Shown here one piece after another: positions 1 to 10,221 of a stretch of 48,858 nucleotides of DNA; the stretch's first letter is position 1; every line of letters begins with the position of its first letter. The position numbers and the translations under genes were made by a program. A model generated the notes under the pieces. That model worked only from the letters and a program-made list of their open reading frames with translations. It made no database searches and was not told the origin of the DNA. The DNA is from Nocardioides sp. Root240 (GTDB lineage Bacteria; Actinomycetota; Actinomycetes; Propionibacteriales; Nocardioidaceae), in the NCBI RefSeq assembly GCF_001428825.1, contig NZ_LMIT01000013.1, positions 1 through 48,858 on the forward strand, given 5' to 3'.

Positions 1-65
1 GCACTCCCCGGCCGAACCTGACCCACACATCAGTCAGAAGCATCGAAGTTTCCTCGTCCAAGCGT

Positions 66-93
66 GAGTTTCACCGGCCGGCCGGTGAAACTC
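66..93. terminator. Perfect 28-bp palindrome, probable terminator
   Basis: Two 14-base arms, GAGTTTCACCGGCC and its exact reverse complement, abut with no spacer. The palindrome lies 24 bases beyond the stop of the minus-strand acyl-CoA ligase, so it probably ends that transcript and could work in both directions. No clear T-run follows on the minus strand. I see nothing else in bases 1-117. Confidence 0.6.
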
Positions 94-117
94 CCGTCCG
101 GCCGAATTCGGACCGCG

Positions 118-1941
118 TCAGCCGTAGAAGGACGCGATGAGGTCGGAGTTGTTGGCCTCGACCACGTTGCGCTTGACCTTCAGCGACGGCGTCAGCTCAC
201 CGGACTCGATGGTCAGGTCGTGGTCGAGGAGCTTCCACTTCTTGACCGTCTCCCACCGGTTCAGCTGGGCGTTGAGCTGCTCGACGTAGTCGGCGACCAG
301 CGCCTGCACGGCCTCGTCGTTGACGAGCTCGGTGTAGTCCTTGCCCTGCTTGCCGTTCTCGGCGGCCCAGCCGGCGATGGCGTCGGGGTCGAGGGTGACC
401 AGCGCGGAGACGAAGTTGCGCTCGGCGCCGAACACCATGAACTGGCTGGCGTAGGGGCAGATCGCCTTGAACTTGGCCTCGATGGCCGGCGGGGCGATGT
501 ACTTGCCGCCGGAGGTCTTGAAGAGCTCCTTGATGCGGCCCGTGATCTTGAGGAAGCCGTCGGCGTCGAGCTCGCCCTTGTCACCGGTGCGCAGCCAGCC
601 GTCGGCGGTGATCGCGTCGGCGGTCGCCTCGGCCCGGTTGTGGTAGCCGGCCATGACGTGCGGCCCGTGGAGCTGGACCTCGCCGTCCTCGGCGATCCGG
701 ACCTCGGTGCCCGGGAAGGGCTGGCCGACGGTGCCGAGCTTGTAGGCGTCGGGGTGGTTGACCGTCGCGCCGGCGGCGTTCTCGGTCATGCCGTAGCCCT
801 CGAGGATGAGGATGCCGGCGGCGTGGAACCACGCGGCGATGTCGGCGTTGAGCGCGGCGGAGCCGGAGATGAAGAACTTCACCCGTCCTCCGAAGCGGTC
901 GCGGACCTTGCTGAAGACCAGCTTGTCGAACAGCGCGTGCTGGACCTTGAGGCCGACCGGGATCGGCTTGCCGGCGAGCTTGAGCTGGTCGACCGCCGTA
1001 CCGACCTCGAAGGCCTTCTTGAAGATCTTCTCCTTGGCGCCGCCCTCGGACGCCGTCATGGTGACGATCCGGGCGTGCGCCTTCTCGAAGATGCGCGGCG
1101 CGGCGCCCATGAACGTCGGCTTCACGATGCCCAGGTTGTCGACGATCTTGTCGACGCGGCCATCGATCGCGGTCGCGAAGCCGCACGCCAGCTGGGTGGA
1201 CAGCAGCACCTTGCCGAACGAGTGGGCCATCGGCAGCCAGAGGAACTGCAGGTCGTCCTCACCGAGGATGTTCTGGGCCTTGATCGCCTCGCCCTCGAAC
1301 ACCCACGCCTTGTGCAGCGTGCGGACGCCCTTCGGCTTGCCGGTCGTGCCGGAGGTGTAGATGAGGGTCGCGAGGTGGTCGGGCTCGATCGCGCGGGCGA
1401 CCTCGTCGACGGAGTCGGGCTTCTCGGCCAGGTGCGCGTCGCCGAGCTCGGAGAGCTGGTCCAGGGAGATCACCCAGTCGCCGTCGGCGAGCGCGGGGTC
1501 GAAGGAGACGACCTTGCTCAGCGCGGGCAGCTCGTCGCGGTGGTCGCGCAGCTTCTGCAGCTGGGACTCGTCCTCGACGAAGACGATGCGGCACTCGGAG
1601 TCGCCCACGATGTACGCCGTGTCCTCGCCACCCGTCGACGGGTAGACCGTCGTCGTCGCGCCGCCGGCACACATCACGGCGAGGTCGGCGAGGATCCACT
1701 CGTAGCGCGTCGAGGACGCGATGCCCACGCGCTGCTCGGACTCGAGACCCAGCGCGAGCAGGCCGGCCGCGAGGCGGCGTACCCGGTCACCGGCCTGGCG
1801 CCACGTCACGGACTCCCACGCCTCACCGCGCGGGAAGCGGAAGGCCTCCCGGTTGGCGCTGTGCTCCACCCGGTCGAGGAACTGCACGGCGCAGTTCTTC
1901 GGCATGTTCTGGAGGAAACTCGTGTCGTGGTTGATGGGCAT
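118..1941 (-). CDS. Long-chain fatty-acid--CoA ligase (AMP-forming)
   Basis: This 607-residue enzyme of the adenylate-forming (ANL) superfamily should activate fatty acids to acyl-CoA through an acyl-adenylate, feeding beta-oxidation or lipid synthesis in the cytoplasm. The ATP/AMP motif YTSGTTGKPKG is at residues 195-205, the GYGMTE motif at 382-387, and the hinge region with RTGDKG and GRIKELFKTSGGKYIAP at about 451-484. Length and motifs fit the actinobacterial FadD15 type. I chose the ATG at 1941 because GGGAG sits six bases upstream and the protein then begins at the conserved N-terminus; the frame is open 22 codons further upstream. It is monocistronic, facing away from nothing on its 3' side except a palindromic terminator. 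Substrate chain length cannot be read from the sequence. Confidence 0.93.
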   Translation of the reverse strand: MPINHDTSFLQNMPKNCAVQFLDRVEHSANREAFRFPRGEAWESVTWRQAGDRVRRLAAGLLALGLESEQRVGIASSTRYEWILADLAVMCAGGATTTVYPSTGGEDTAYIVGDSECRIVFVEDESQLQKLRDHRDELPALSKVVSFDPALADGDWVISLDQLSELGDAHLAEKPDSVDEVARAIEPDHLATLIYTSGTTGKPKGVRTLHKAWVFEGEAIKAQNILGEDDLQFLWLPMAHSFGKVLLSTQLACGFATAIDGRVDKIVDNLGIVKPTFMGAAPRIFEKAHARIVTMTASEGGAKEKIFKKAFEVGTAVDQLKLAGKPIPVGLKVQHALFDKLVFSKVRDRFGGRVKFFISGSAALNADIAAWFHAAGILILEGYGMTENAAGATVNHPDAYKLGTVGQPFPGTEVRIAEDGEVQLHGPHVMAGYHNRAEATADAITADGWLRTGDKGELDADGFLKITGRIKELFKTSGGKYIAPPAIEAKFKAICPYASQFMVFGAERNFVSALVTLDPDAIAGWAAENGKQGKDYTELVNDEAVQALVADYVEQLNAQLNRWETVKKWKLLDHDLTIESGELTPSLKVKRNVVEANNSDLIASFYG

Positions 1942-1990
1942 GGCGCTCCCTGCGTCTGCTCGTCCGAGACCGGCGTAACTGAGCAGTAAC

Positions 1991-2683
1991 CTAGGCCACG
2001 GGATCAACCGACGGTAGCGACGCCGCCACCTGACGGACGAAATCCTCCGCTTTCATGCGGACCTTCGGCAGCAGGCCGTCGATGACGAGCAGCTCCGGCA
2101 ACCGCGAGCGGTCGGTGTTCAGCGCCACGAACATGTCGCTCACGCTCACCCCGTGACCCGGGCGGTGGACCACCTCGATCGGCGCCCCGGCCTCGATCGT
2201 GCCGGTCTCGAGCACCCGCAGGTAGGGCCCCGGGCGCGCCGCGGCCGCGAACCTCTTCACCCACGCGCGCGGGTCGTAGCCACTCTCCCCCATCCAGCCC
2301 TTGAAGTCGTTGCAGGGGGTGCGGACGTACACGACCTCGAGCAGCACCCCGTCGACCTCGTCGCCCACGCGGAGGCGGGTGCCGATCTCCAGGGCGTTGA
2401 GGTCGATGCCGACGGTCGTGAGGTTCTCCCCGAACTGGCCGTCGCGGATCGGCCGTCCCAGCTCGCGCTCCCAGAAGTCGAGGTCCTCGCGGGCGAAGGC
2501 GTAGACCGCCTGGTCGGGGCCGCCGTGGTGCAGCGTGTCGGAGACCTGGTCACCCTCGATGCCGAGCTCGTGGACGCGGACCCGGCCGGCCACGGCGGTC
2601 TTGTCGATCGAGGTCCGGCCGATGCCGGCCCACTCCTTGTCCTGCGGGGAGCCGACGCTGATGGTGAGGACGCGAGCTGTCAC
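1991..2683 (-). CDS. MOSC domain protein (YiiM-like)
   Basis: This 230-residue protein has the MOSC (molybdenum cofactor sulfurase C-terminal) fold, which binds sulfur or molybdenum cofactor. Visible signatures are HHGGPDQAVYAF at residues 52-63, FGENLTT at 84-90 and the conserved cysteine in TPCNDFKGW (Cys124). Length and the C-terminal extension resemble E. coli YiiM, whose relatives reduce N-hydroxylated substrates; that activity is only inferred here. It starts with GTG. No ribosome-binding site is visible, but a GACAAT hexamer lies seven bases upstream, as at other presumed leaderless starts in this window. It stands alone, separated by 49 bases from the acyl-CoA ligase start downstream. 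Confidence 0.88.
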   Translation of the reverse strand: MTARVLTISVGSPQDKEWAGIGRTSIDKTAVAGRVRVHELGIEGDQVSDTLHHGGPDQAVYAFAREDLDFWERELGRPIRDGQFGENLTTVGIDLNALEIGTRLRVGDEVDGVLLEVVYVRTPCNDFKGWMGESGYDPRAWVKRFAAAARPGPYLRVLETGTIEAGAPIEVVHRPGHGVSVSDMFVALNTDRSRLPELLVIDGLLPKVRMKAEDFVRQVAASLPSVDPVA

Positions 2684-2690
2684 AGCTCCG

Positions 2691-2696
2691 ATTGTC
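2691..2696 (-). promoter_or_regulatory. -10 element of the MOSC gene
   Basis: GACAAT (minus strand) ends seven bases before the GTG start. The spacing implies a leaderless transcript. Confidence 0.45.
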
Positions 2697-2758
2697 CCTG
2701 CTGGGCTGCGGGAGCGGGAGCGAATTTCGGGACGGCGCCTGTGCGCAGCGGTGCCGGA

Positions 2759-3580
2759 TCAGTCCTGGACGGCCTTCGCGATGCTCACGCACATCGTCAG
2801 CAGTGCCGGGGTGGGCGTGCGGCGCGGCGTGCCGGGCGGGTCGGCGAGGCGCTGGCGGGCCAGGTCCATCGCCCGCACCACCACCCAGTCGCGGGCGCGG
2901 TGCTCGTCGAGGCCACCGGCGTCGACGGCGGCGTGGAAGCGGGCGCGGAGGCCGTCGCGGACACGGCCGGACAGCTCGTCGTACCTGTTCCAGAGGAGCG
3001 GAGCGACCTCGTAGTGCGGGTCACCGCTCAGCGGCTTGGGGTCGATCGCGAGCCACGGGGCGCGGTGCGCGGCCAGGACGTTGCCGTAGTGCAGGTCGGT
3101 GTGGACCAGCGTTCCGTCGGTGGCAGGATCCGCGGCGAAGCGCGCGGCCAGGAGACCGGCCTGCTGCACCAGCCGTGGCGGCAGCGGTACGTCGCGGGAC
3201 AGGTCGACGAGCGCGGCAGCCACCTCGCCGGCGTACGACGACAACCGCCGCAGCTGCGGGACGGCCGGACGGTGCAGGTCGCGGTAGAGGCCGGCGACGA
3301 CCTCGCAGGCCTCGACGTCCCAGTGGTCGGCGAGGTCGGGCCCGGGCAGCCGCTCGAGGAGCAGCAGGCCGCGGCCCGGGTCGGCGCGGAGCAGCCGGAC
3401 GGCACCGCGGCCGTGCCAGTGCTGGAGGGCGAGGTGCTCGTTGTCGTGGAGGCCGACCTTCAGGGCCGCCGGCTCGCCGTCGGCCGTCGTTACCGGGACG
3501 ACGCTCGCGTGGAAGCCGGTCCACGGCTCGCCGTCGGCCGTGAGCTCCCACTCGTCGAGGAGCCCCGGCGGGAGGCTCAC
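2759..3580 (-). CDS. Aminoglycoside/hydroxyurea phosphotransferase-like kinase
   Basis: A 273-residue protein of the APH/choline-kinase fold, most like the APH(6)/hydroxyurea kinase branch. The nucleotide-binding lysine is in ALKVG (Lys41), the catalytic loop is LVHTDLHYGNVL at residues 158-169 with Asp162 and Asn167, and the metal-binding aspartate is in LAIDPKPLSGDPHYE (Asp180). It should phosphorylate a small molecule with ATP; the substrate is unknown and drug resistance should not be assumed. The GTG start at 3580 is chosen because it overlaps the TGA of the upstream ATP-grasp gene (GTGA), which suggests translational coupling. It is the last gene of a five-gene run that begins with lepA. 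Any role in the YgiB/DUF350/ATP-grasp system is inference. Confidence 0.85.
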   Translation of the reverse strand: MSLPPGLLDEWELTADGEPWTGFHASVVPVTTADGEPAALKVGLHDNEHLALQHWHGRGAVRLLRADPGRGLLLLERLPGPDLADHWDVEACEVVAGLYRDLHRPAVPQLRRLSSYAGEVAAALVDLSRDVPLPPRLVQQAGLLAARFAADPATDGTLVHTDLHYGNVLAAHRAPWLAIDPKPLSGDPHYEVAPLLWNRYDELSGRVRDGLRARFHAAVDAGGLDEHRARDWVVVRAMDLARQRLADPPGTPRRTPTPALLTMCVSIAKAVQD

Positions 3581-4803
3581 TCGTCCAGCCACGCCTGCAC
3601 CTGCGCGTCGCTGGGCCGCGCGGCATCGGTGATCGCGTGCGGGACGACGCGCGAGAAGTAGTCGGTGACGGGCCCGTCGGACTCGCGGACGATGCAGCCG
3701 GCGGCGACCCCACCGACCACCCACGAGCCGAGCACCGCCCGGTTGCCGTCGAAGTCCGGCGCCGGGTTCCACTGCTGGTAGACGAGCGTCTGGCCGTCGT
3801 AGTGGCCCGGGTGGCGCTCGTCGCCGTCGCGCGTGTGCACCCAGATGTTGTCGCCCTCACGGCCCTGGAGCGGCTTGGCGACCCACTCGGTCAGGTCGCC
3901 GGGGTGGCCCAGGTACGCCGGCAACAGGTTCGGGTGGTCGGGGTAGAGCTCCCACAGGACCGGAAGGATCGCCTTGGTCGAGAGCATCAGCTTCCACACC
4001 GGCTCGATCCACCGGACCGGTTGTCGCTCGCGGTGCTCCAGGAGGTGGGTGCCGAACTCCTCGGCCAGCATGGCCTCCCACGGGTACAGCTTGTACGCGG
4101 CGCGGACCGGCACGTCCTCGACGTCGACGAAGCGCCGTGCCTCGGGCGCGTCGTCCCAGCCGACCTGCTCGATGACGTGGCCGAAGGTCCGCAGTCCCGC
4201 CATCGCGGCCGTGTCGCGCAGGTAGGTCGCCGTCATCTCCTCCTCGCCGCTCGTGTCGGTGCCGGAGTGGAAGAAGTGGACCTCGTGGTCGGGGAACAGC
4301 CCGCGGGCGTCCTGCTCCTGCCACCACCGGACCAGGCGGTCGTGGACGGAGTTCCACTGGTCGCGGTCGGGGAAGACGTCCTCGAGCCAGCTCCACTGCG
4401 CGACCGCGGTCTCGACCAGGCCGGTGGGGGTGTCGCCGTTGATCTCCAGCATCTTCGGCGGGAGCTCGCCGTCGTACACGAGGTCGAAGCGGGCGTGCGC
4501 GGCCGGCTGCTCGGTGCGCAGCGACTCCCGCACCAGGTCCATCGTGCCCCGCGGCAGGAGCAGGTCGGCATCGCTGAAGCGCTCGGCCATCACGGCGCCG
4601 GCGTGCAGGCACATCCGGTACAGCTCGTCGGTCGCCGCCTCGAGCCGCTCGACCTCGCCGATGGTGAACTCGTACCAGGCCGATTCATTCCAGTAGACGA
4701 CCTCACCGCTGCCGTCGGGCAGCGGCGTCATCGGGAAGACGAGGCCCTGCCGGGCGACGGTCTCCCTCCAGCCGGGGCGCGGGGTGGTGGCGTGGCGCCA
4801 CAT
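3577..4803 (-). CDS. Glutathionylspermidine synthase-like ATP-grasp ligase (YgiC/YjfC family)
   Basis: A 408-residue ATP-grasp carboxylate-amine ligase of the glutathionylspermidine synthase C-terminal family, of the standalone YgiC/YjfC type with no amidase domain. Visible motifs are EINGDTPTGLVETAV at residues 120-134, the nucleotide-binding loop AKPLQGREGDNIW at 309-321, and GGVAAGCIVRE with VVPHAI towards the C-terminus. This family forms an amide bond between a carboxylate and an amine; standalone members generally lack demonstrated glutathionylspermidine activity. The ATG at 4803 overlaps the stop of the upstream DUF350 gene (TGATG), and its own stop overlaps the GTG of the next gene. 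In E. coli, YgiC sits beside YgiB, and YjfC sits with DUF350 and YgiB-like genes, so the context supports a conserved envelope-linked modification system whose substrate is unknown. Confidence 0.9.
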   Translation of the reverse strand: MWRHATTPRPGWRETVARQGLVFPMTPLPDGSGEVVYWNESAWYEFTIGEVERLEAATDELYRMCLHAGAVMAERFSDADLLLPRGTMDLVRESLRTEQPAAHARFDLVYDGELPPKMLEINGDTPTGLVETAVAQWSWLEDVFPDRDQWNSVHDRLVRWWQEQDARGLFPDHEVHFFHSGTDTSGEEEMTATYLRDTAAMAGLRTFGHVIEQVGWDDAPEARRFVDVEDVPVRAAYKLYPWEAMLAEEFGTHLLEHRERQPVRWIEPVWKLMLSTKAILPVLWELYPDHPNLLPAYLGHPGDLTEWVAKPLQGREGDNIWVHTRDGDERHPGHYDGQTLVYQQWNPAPDFDGNRAVLGSWVVGGVAAGCIVRESDGPVTDYFSRVVPHAITDAARPSDAQVQAWLDE

Positions 4804-5225
4804 CAGGCGATGCTCGCGACCACGACGAGCGCGACCGCGACGATCACCCCGGCCGTGACCTTGGCGAGCGGCTGGGTCTCCCCCGCCACGCAGACCTCCT
4901 CGCCGAGGCTGCCCGGCGTGACGAGGTCGACCAGACGCCAGGCCACGGTCTGGAGAAGCACACCGAGCACGCTGAACGCCGCCGTCCACACGAGCGCGTC
5001 GCCGAACCCGGAGGAGGCGTTGGTCCAGATCGCGGTGAAGACGATCAGGCCCTGGGCGAGCATCCACGTCGCCGCGACCAGACCGGCGCTGTGCGAGGTC
5101 CGCAAGTGCTCGCCCAACCGCCCGGGCGTGAGCAAGTCGAGCACGAACCAGCCCGCGGCGAGCACCAGGGTGCCGAGCAGGCCGTACGCGATGCCGTAGC
5201 CGAGGGCGGGGAGCAGGTCGTCCAT
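4803..5225 (-). CDS. DUF350 family membrane protein
   Basis: A 140-residue integral membrane protein with four predicted membrane segments at about residues 10-32, 48-67, 76-98 and 122-139. It contains an internal duplication typical of DUF350: VLDLLTPGRLGEH at 28-40 and LVDLVTPGSLGEE at 98-110. Biochemical function is unknown. The ATG at 5225 is preceded by GAAGGAAACAG, a good ribosome-binding site, and earlier in-frame codons are not needed. The gene follows the YgiB-like gene by 31 bases and overlaps the ATP-grasp gene (TGATG). DUF350 proteins are known to co-occur with YgiC/YjfC ligases, which is why I read this as one functional unit. Confidence 0.88.
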   Translation of the reverse strand: MDDLLPALGYGIAYGLLGTLVLAAGWFVLDLLTPGRLGEHLRTSHSAGLVAATWMLAQGLIVFTAIWTNASSGFGDALVWTAAFSVLGVLLQTVAWRLVDLVTPGSLGEEVCVAGETQPLAKVTAGVIVAVALVVVASIA

Positions 5226-5256
5226 CTGTTTCCTTCGCTGGGTTCGGTCGCCGGGC

Positions 5257-5651
5257 TCAGGAGCCGGAGAAGTGGACGCCGCCGAAGCCGCCCCGCTTGA
5301 TCGAGCCACCGTGGGTGTCGACGCCGCCGCGCTTGACCGAGCCGCTCAACGACGAGGAGTCGTAGGTGCCGCCGCTGGTGGAGTAGCGGTCACCCACGGC
5401 CGGGGCGTTGCTGCCGGCACGCAGGTAGTACCAGTAGAAGCCACCGCCGTGGCCGTGGTAGTCGTCGTCGGAGTCATCACACAGGTCGTCGTCGACGCGC
5501 TGCTGGGTCTGCGGGTCGGTGCAGATCGCGCGGTGGTCCGGGTTGTCCTCGCAGCTGACGAAGCTCGCCGCGACCAACCCGGTCAGGCCGACGCCGACGG
5601 CGGCACTGCGCCACCGGTGCGGCCGGTCCTCCGGTCCACCCCTGTGACTGG

Positions 5652-5655
<4 letters not shown>
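5257..5655 (-). CDS. Small exported protein, YgiB-like, with RGGFG tail
   Basis: A 132-residue protein with a positively charged N-terminus, one hydrophobic segment at about 17-34 and a cysteine at 35 (FVSC, an imperfect lipobox). A soluble, Asp/Cys-rich part follows (Cys45, Cys59, then DDSDDDYHGHGGG), and then a Gly/Ser-rich tail. The tail holds two repeats, GSVKRGG at 105-111 and GSIKRGG at 117-123, and ends in RGGFGGVHFSGS. From memory, E. coli YgiB (DUF1190) also ends in a Ser/Thr-rich tail with RGGFG, and it is encoded next to YgiC. This placement beside an ATP-grasp ligase makes it a YgiB counterpart, though overall identity is probably low. The GTG start overlaps the TGA of lepA (GTGA), and no other start fits. 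It could be a substrate or anchor for the ligase; that is inference. Confidence 0.68.
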
Positions 5656-7523
<1,868 letters not shown>

Positions 7524-7636
7524 GGTGCCGCCATTCTCCCTGAGCCGGACGGGTTCAGGAATTCGCCGTCCGCGGTTCACCCCCAGCACCCCCGGCCGGC
7601 ACCTCCGCGTTCGCCCGCGAGCGGTGGGCTGGCGCC

Positions 7637-9226
7637 ATGCCCTCGGACTTCTCGGCCCCCAGCTCCCGCCGCGCCCTCCTGCGCGGCGCCGCCCTCGTCG
7701 CCGGCACCGCCGCGACCTCCGGACTGCTCGCCGGCCAGACGCCCGCACGGGCGTACGCCGCTCCCCTGCTCGTGCGCGGCGACCGCCCGGTGCTGCCGCT
7801 CGGCGTCCAGTCCGGCGACGTCCGGCCCGGCTCCGCGGTGCTCTGGAGCAGGGCGGACCGCCCCTCGCGGCTGGTCGCCGAGATCAGCCGCGACGCGTCG
7901 TTCCGCAGGGTCCGCACCGTCCGCGGCCCGGTCGTCACGCCGGAGACCGACTTCACCGGCCAGCTCGTGCTCGACGACCTGCCGGAGGGCACCGACCTCC
8001 ACTACCGGATCCGCGCCGTCGACCTGCACGACCACCGTGCCACCAGCGCGCCGACCGTGGGCCGGCTGCGGACGGCACCCGGCCGCCGCGACGACGTCCG
8101 CTTCCTCTGGTCGGGCGACATCGCCGGCCAGGGCTGGGGCGTGAACCCGGCGTACGGCGGCTTCCGGATCGCCGACGCGATGCGCGCCCGCGACGCCGAC
8201 TTCTTCCTCTGCAGCGGCGACAACGTGTACGCCGACGGGCCGGTCCAGTCGTCCGTGGCGCTCCCCGACGGGTCGACCTGGACCAACCTGGTGATCCCGG
8301 AGAAGACCAAGGTCGCCGAGACCCTGGCGGAGTACCGCGGCCAGTACCGCTACAACTTGATGGCCGACAACTGGCGCGCCTTCCTCGCCGAGACCTCCCA
8401 GGTCACCCAGTGGGACGATCACGAGGTCCGCAACAACTGGTTCCCCGGCCAGGTGCTCGACGACAGCCGCTACACCGAGAAGCGGATCGACGTGCTGGCC
8501 GCGCGGGCCCACCAGGCCTTCCACGACTACGTGCCCGTCGCACCGATCTCGCCGGACTCCGAGGGCCGCGTCTACCGCGTCGTGCGGTACGGCCGCCACG
8601 TGGACCTGTTCGTGCTCGACATGCGCACCCACAAGGACCCCAACACGGGCAACCGCGAGCCGTCCGGCGACGGCGGCGTGCTCGGCGAGGAGCAGACCGC
8701 CTGGCTGATCCGCGAGCTCCAGCGCTCGCGGGCGACCTGGAAGGTGATCGCCGCCGACCTGCCGCTCGGCCTGGTCGTCCCCGACGGCGCGAGCGCGCAG
8801 GAGGGCCTGGCCCAGGGCGAGCCGGGCGCGCCGCTCGGCCGGGAGATCGACATCGCGCGGGTCCTCACCGCACTCTCGCGCGCCGGCATCCGCAACCACG
8901 TCTGGCTCACCGCGGACGTGCACTACACCGCCGCGCACCACTACTCGCCCGACCGGGCGTCGTACCAGGACTTCGACCCGTTCTGGGAGTTCGTCTCCGG
9001 CCCGCTCAACGCCGGCGCCTTCGGACCGAACGCGCTGGACGGCACGTTCGGCCCGGTCGCCGACTTCGTCGCGGCGCCGCCCTCACCCAACGCCTCGCCG
9101 GCGCAGGGCTTCCAGTTCTTCGGGGAGGTCGAGGTCGATGCGGCGTCCGGCCGGCTGACGGTGACCCTGCGCGACGTCGAGGGCGCCGCGCTCTACACCA
9201 GGACCCTGGACCCCGCGGCGCGGTAA
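7637..9226 (+). CDS. Tat-exported PhoD-like alkaline phosphatase
   Basis: A 529-residue metallophosphoesterase of the PhoD family, which cleaves phosphodiesters and monoesters outside the cell to release phosphate. The N-terminus has a twin-arginine signal (SRRALLRG, residues 10-17) followed by a hydrophobic stretch and an ARA-type cleavage site near 39. The PhoD N-terminal domain follows (LGVQSGDVRPGSAVLWSRAD), then metal-ligand motifs SGDIAG (Asp161), SGDNVYADG (Asp195), QWDDHEVRNNW (about 258-268) and TADVHYTAAHHY near residue 430. The ATG at 7637 gives the Tat signal its correct position. It is divergent from lepA and is followed after 41 bases by a kinase-like gene. No PHO-box-like operator stood out upstream. 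Confidence 0.93.
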   Translation: MPSDFSAPSSRRALLRGAALVAGTAATSGLLAGQTPARAYAAPLLVRGDRPVLPLGVQSGDVRPGSAVLWSRADRPSRLVAEISRDASFRRVRTVRGPVVTPETDFTGQLVLDDLPEGTDLHYRIRAVDLHDHRATSAPTVGRLRTAPGRRDDVRFLWSGDIAGQGWGVNPAYGGFRIADAMRARDADFFLCSGDNVYADGPVQSSVALPDGSTWTNLVIPEKTKVAETLAEYRGQYRYNLMADNWRAFLAETSQVTQWDDHEVRNNWFPGQVLDDSRYTEKRIDVLAARAHQAFHDYVPVAPISPDSEGRVYRVVRYGRHVDLFVLDMRTHKDPNTGNREPSGDGGVLGEEQTAWLIRELQRSRATWKVIAADLPLGLVVPDGASAQEGLAQGEPGAPLGREIDIARVLTALSRAGIRNHVWLTADVHYTAAHHYSPDRASYQDFDPFWEFVSGPLNAGAFGPNALDGTFGPVADFVAAPPSPNASPAQGFQFFGEVEVDAASGRLTVTLRDVEGAALYTRTLDPAAR

Positions 9227-9255
9227 CTCGTTGGGGCCGTGGGTGGACCGTCCGC

Positions 9256-9261
9256 CATCAT
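9256..9261 (+). promoter_or_regulatory. -10-like element before the second kinase gene
   Basis: CATCAT ends six bases before the GTG at 9268, the spacing expected for a leaderless transcript. It matches the general pattern only loosely. Confidence 0.3.
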
Positions 9262-9267
9262 GTGCGG

Positions 9268-10200
9268 GTGCTCCCCACTCGGATCCCCCACGGCCGCACT
9301 GCCCGACGCGTCGAGTGGGCGCACCTGCCGCCGCGGGTGCGCCAGGCGGTCGAGGGGCACCTCGGGTCACCCGTGACGGAGGCCGCCTCCCAGGGCGCGG
9401 GGTTCACCCCGGGCTTCGCGTCGGTGCTCACCTGCGCCGACGGCACGCGCCACTTCGTGAAGGCGGCCGCGGTCAAGGCCCAGCGGCTGTTCGCTGAGTC
9501 GTACCGCGAGGAGGCGCGCAAGCTGCGTGGGATCCCCTCCGGCGTACCTGCTCCGAGGTTGTTGTGGACCGACGAGGTCGAGGACTGGTTCCTGCTCAGC
9601 ACGGAGTACGTCGAGGGACGCGCCCCCGCCCGCCCGTGGACCCCGGCCGACCTGGCGCTGGCCTCCGACATGGCGGTGCGGATCGCCGATCTGCTCACCC
9701 CGGCTCCCGGGGTCGGGCTCGGCACCGCGGTCGACGAGTTCGCGTCGTGGCCGGGGCTGTGGGCCGTGATCGACCACCCGCGCGCCGCGGAGCTCGGGGC
9801 GCTCGCCTCCGGCTATGCCGACGTGGTGGCCGGCGAGACGCTCGTCCACACCGACATCCGCGACGACAACATCCTGGTGCTCGACGAGGAGCGGGCGGTG
9901 CTGTGCGACTGGAACTGGCCGGTCGTCGGCGCGCCCTGGCTGGACTCCCTGTTCCTGCTGATCGGCCCGCGCGGCGACGGCCTCGACGTCGACGCCCACA
10001 TCGACGCCCACCCGCTCCTGTCGTCGGTGCCCGCCGAGCACGTCGACGTGGTGCTGGCGCTGATCCTCGGATACTTCACCGTCTCCGCCGCCGAGCCCGT
10101 GCCGCCCACGTCCCCGCACATCCGCGCGGCGCAGGCGTGGCAGCGCGACGTGATCGATCAGTGGCTGGCCGAGCGGCGCGGCTGGTCGCTCCCCGACTGA
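9268..10200 (+). CDS. Aminoglycoside phosphotransferase (APH)-fold protein
   Basis: A 310-residue protein of the APH/choline-kinase fold. The phosphate-anchor lysine is likely Lys65 (HFVKAAAVK), the catalytic loop is HTDIRDDNIL at residues 194-203, and the metal-binding aspartate is in LCDWNWPVVGAPWLD (Asp214). The family transfers phosphate from ATP to a small molecule; the substrate here is unknown. The start is uncertain: GTG at 9268 or 9262, both just after phoD. No ribosome-binding site is visible. It is co-directional with phoD (41-base gap) and converges on the next gene with only 21 bases between stops. It is not closely similar to the other kinase-like protein in this window, whose loop reads HTDLHYGN. 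Confidence 0.82.
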   Translation: MLPTRIPHGRTARRVEWAHLPPRVRQAVEGHLGSPVTEAASQGAGFTPGFASVLTCADGTRHFVKAAAVKAQRLFAESYREEARKLRGIPSGVPAPRLLWTDEVEDWFLLSTEYVEGRAPARPWTPADLALASDMAVRIADLLTPAPGVGLGTAVDEFASWPGLWAVIDHPRAAELGALASGYADVVAGETLVHTDIRDDNILVLDEERAVLCDWNWPVVGAPWLDSLFLLIGPRGDGLDVDAHIDAHPLLSSVPAEHVDVVLALILGYFTVSAAEPVPPTSPHIRAAQAWQRDVIDQWLAERRGWSLPD

Positions 10201-10221
10201 CAGCCGGCGGGCCGACCGGCC

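Noticed and set aside
66..93. Phage attachment site or origin
   Set aside because: Position just beyond the ligase stop and its perfect symmetry fit a terminator; no integrase is near.
64..1989. Long plus-strand frame across the acyl-CoA ligase
   Set aside because: Antisense of a well-conserved enzyme; its translation is Val/Leu/Asp/Glu/Gly-rich with no recognisable domain.
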